A stretch of DNA of 64,000 nt from Hominimerdicola alba (GTDB taxonomy: Bacteria > Bacillota > Clostridia > Oscillospirales > Ruminococcaceae). Below the pieces are notes generated by a model that had not been told where the DNA came from, made no database searches, and saw only the letters and a program-made list of their open reading frames with translations. Position numbers and translations under genes: made by a program. The stretch is from contig NZ_FOKQ01000010.1 in assembly GCF_900112155.1 (NCBI RefSeq), positions 46,111 to 110,110 of the forward strand, in the 5' to 3' direction. This document shows positions 62,839 to 64,000 of this stretch, piece by piece (position 1 is the first letter of the stretch; each line of letters starts with the position of its first letter).

Positions 62839-63882
62839 ATGGCAGAGAAAAAGCCGAAAAAGCTGTATATGCACTATATTCTTGAAGTGCTGAAAAAGCA
62901 CACTGACGAGGAACACAGGATATCTCAGCAGAAGATAGCTGATCTGGTGCTGGAGGACTACGGCATGAAGCTTGACCGCAAGACGGTGCGCCATAATCTT
63001 TCGATGCTGCTGGAAGCAGACTATCCGCTGGTATACACCGAGCGTCATCGCACCAACAAGCGGGGTGCGCAGGAGAATATCATGACTGACTGGTACTTCC
63101 GACGTGAACATAAGTGGGACGAGAGCGAGTTATGTGTGATGATCGACAGCCTGCTGTTCTCAAATTATCTGCCGAAAAATCAGTGCGACAGGCTTGTTAT
63201 GAAGATAGCCGAGCTGGGTGAGGAAGACTTCCAAAAGCGCGTAAAAGCCATGACCTCTGCTGTTGCGAGAAACGGTGGGAACAAGTCGCTGTTTTACACC
63301 ATATCCCTGCTTAACGAAGCTGCTATCGACAAAAAGCAGGTGCAGTTCCGCTACTGCGACTACGGAACCGATTTTAAGCTACACCCGCGAACTGACGATA
63401 ACGGCGAGAAAAGGCTCTACACCGTCAGCCCCTACAAACTGCTTTCGCTGAACGGGCGATACTATATGCTGGGAAATCCTGCGGGGCATGATGGTGTAAG
63501 CGTCTTCCGCACCGACAGGATAACGGATATCGATATCATCGAGAATAAGGCAGTGTCTGTGCGCTCGCTGAAAGGTTTTGAGAACGGCATAGACCTTGGC
63601 GAGTACGTCCGCGAGCACCCAAATATGTGGGCTGGTGAAGTGGGCAAATGCACATTCAGATGTCCGCAGCATCTTATGAACGATATCGTGGACTGGTTCG
63701 GCACGGGTGCGGATATCCATATCCTTGACGATGATCTTATGGAAGTCAGGGTGCGTGTCAGCGAGGACGCTATGCTGCACTGGGCGATACAGTACGCCGA
63801 TCAGGTCGAGGTGCTGTTTCCGAAGTCCCTGCGTGAAAAGATAGGCGAAACACTCAGAAAAGCGGCAGACAGGTACAAGTGA
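62839..63882 (+). CDS. WYL domain transcriptional regulator
   Basis: 347 residues: N-terminal winged helix (about 5-75, RISQQKIADLVLEDYGMKLDRKTVRHNLSMLLE), then a WYL domain (about 150-245; VQFRYCDYG, YTVSPYKLLSLNGRYYMLG) and a WCX C-terminal part (about 260-345). WYL regulators sense nucleotides or small ligands and often control DNA damage or defence genes; the target is unknown. The ATG follows GGGAGG; longer frame would include the promoter. Confidence 0.92.
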   Translation: MAEKKPKKLYMHYILEVLKKHTDEEHRISQQKIADLVLEDYGMKLDRKTVRHNLSMLLEADYPLVYTERHRTNKRGAQENIMTDWYFRREHKWDESELCVMIDSLLFSNYLPKNQCDRLVMKIAELGEEDFQKRVKAMTSAVARNGGNKSLFYTISLLNEAAIDKKQVQFRYCDYGTDFKLHPRTDDNGEKRLYTVSPYKLLSLNGRYYMLGNPAGHDGVSVFRTDRITDIDIIENKAVSVRSLKGFENGIDLGEYVREHPNMWAGEVGKCTFRCPQHLMNDIVDWFGTGADIHILDDDLMEVRVRVSEDAMLHWAIQYADQVEVLFPKSLREKIGETLRKAADRYK

Positions 63883-63926
63883 ATCAAGGTTTAAATTTGT
63901 TTTATATTTTAATTTGTTTTCCACAA

Positions 63927-63955
63927 TTGACTTATAACTTCCAATGTGGTATAAT
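63927..63955 (+). promoter_or_regulatory. Sigma-A promoter of a gene beyond the window
   Basis: TTGACT, 17 bp, extended -10 TGGTATAAT, 45 bp before the window ends. No start codon with a usable frame follows before the end. Confidence 0.8.
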
Positions 63956-64000
63956 GGGGGTACAGCAATGGAGCTGGGACTGATAGTTTGTTGAATGGAG

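Overview
The window looks like chromosomal DNA of a Gram-positive, mid-GC Clostridia member, most likely a cellulosome-bearing Ruminococcus (R. albus-like; Oscillospiraceae). Pointers are two secreted proteins ending in type I dockerins of the GDVNGDG / INVTDI / AAHVKGKK kind, many lipoproteins, teichoic-acid type genes, sigma-A promoters with TGnTATAAT extended -10 boxes, and GGAGG ribosome binding sites. No rRNA, tRNA, CRISPR array, phage or intact insertion sequence was seen.

Layout. 0-7 kb: 3' end of a dockerin protein, two tandem cyclophilin lipoproteins (-) and a YfhO membrane protein (+). 7-11 kb: LysR regulator, Cys/Met-metabolism PLP enzyme, P-loop kinase, RadC-like protein, and SpoVAC (-). 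11.1-12.5 kb: an AT-rich gene-free stretch made of degenerate copies of a roughly 180-bp repeat. 12.5-17.2 kb: a PadR-HAAS-DUF4097 operon under a promoter covered by a perfect palindrome, then a CPBP protease, a flavoprotein and two PspC genes. 17.2-20.9 kb: licD / CDP-glycerol transferase / cytidylyltransferase operon for a phosphodiester wall polymer.

21.8-34.8 kb (all -) is the most interesting part. A dockerin-tagged PQQ-type beta-propeller gene is followed by an operon. In transcription order the operon holds a long surface protein with a transcobalamin-like C-terminal domain (DUF4430), a membrane-anchored alpha/alpha-barrel protein of the terpene-cyclase / intrinsic-factor type, a MoxR ATPase, a DUF58 protein, a transglutaminase-fold protein lacking its triad, a short DUF4430 protein, and a whole ECF importer (EcfT, fused EcfA1A2, S component). 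The two domains that make up human intrinsic factor are here on separate surface proteins linked to an importer. I infer a corrinoid (vitamin B12) capture-and-import system; this is untested. The beta-propeller gene and the operon share an upstream dyad motif.

35-48 kb: a SLOG protein, a degenerate LCP protein and a P-II-like protein, then the conserved translation operon rimP-nusA-rnpM-ylxQ-infB-(two GNAT genes)-rbfA-nrnA-truB-ribF and a lipoprotein. 48-54 kb: a Gld-like ABC exporter set with a DUF4340 protein. 54-64 kb: dus, an SDR epimerase, an SGNH hydrolase lipoprotein with a 102-bp hairpin in its leader, an AT-rich LRR protein, an adaptor/FtsX-permease pair without its ATPase, and a WYL regulator.

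A family of imperfect GC-rich intergenic repeats (near 25.4, 35.3 and 38.5 kb, with a fragment at 20.9 kb) and a double-hairpin element (21.0 and 25.8 kb) lie between genes. Functions were assigned by reading motifs by eye; no database search was run.
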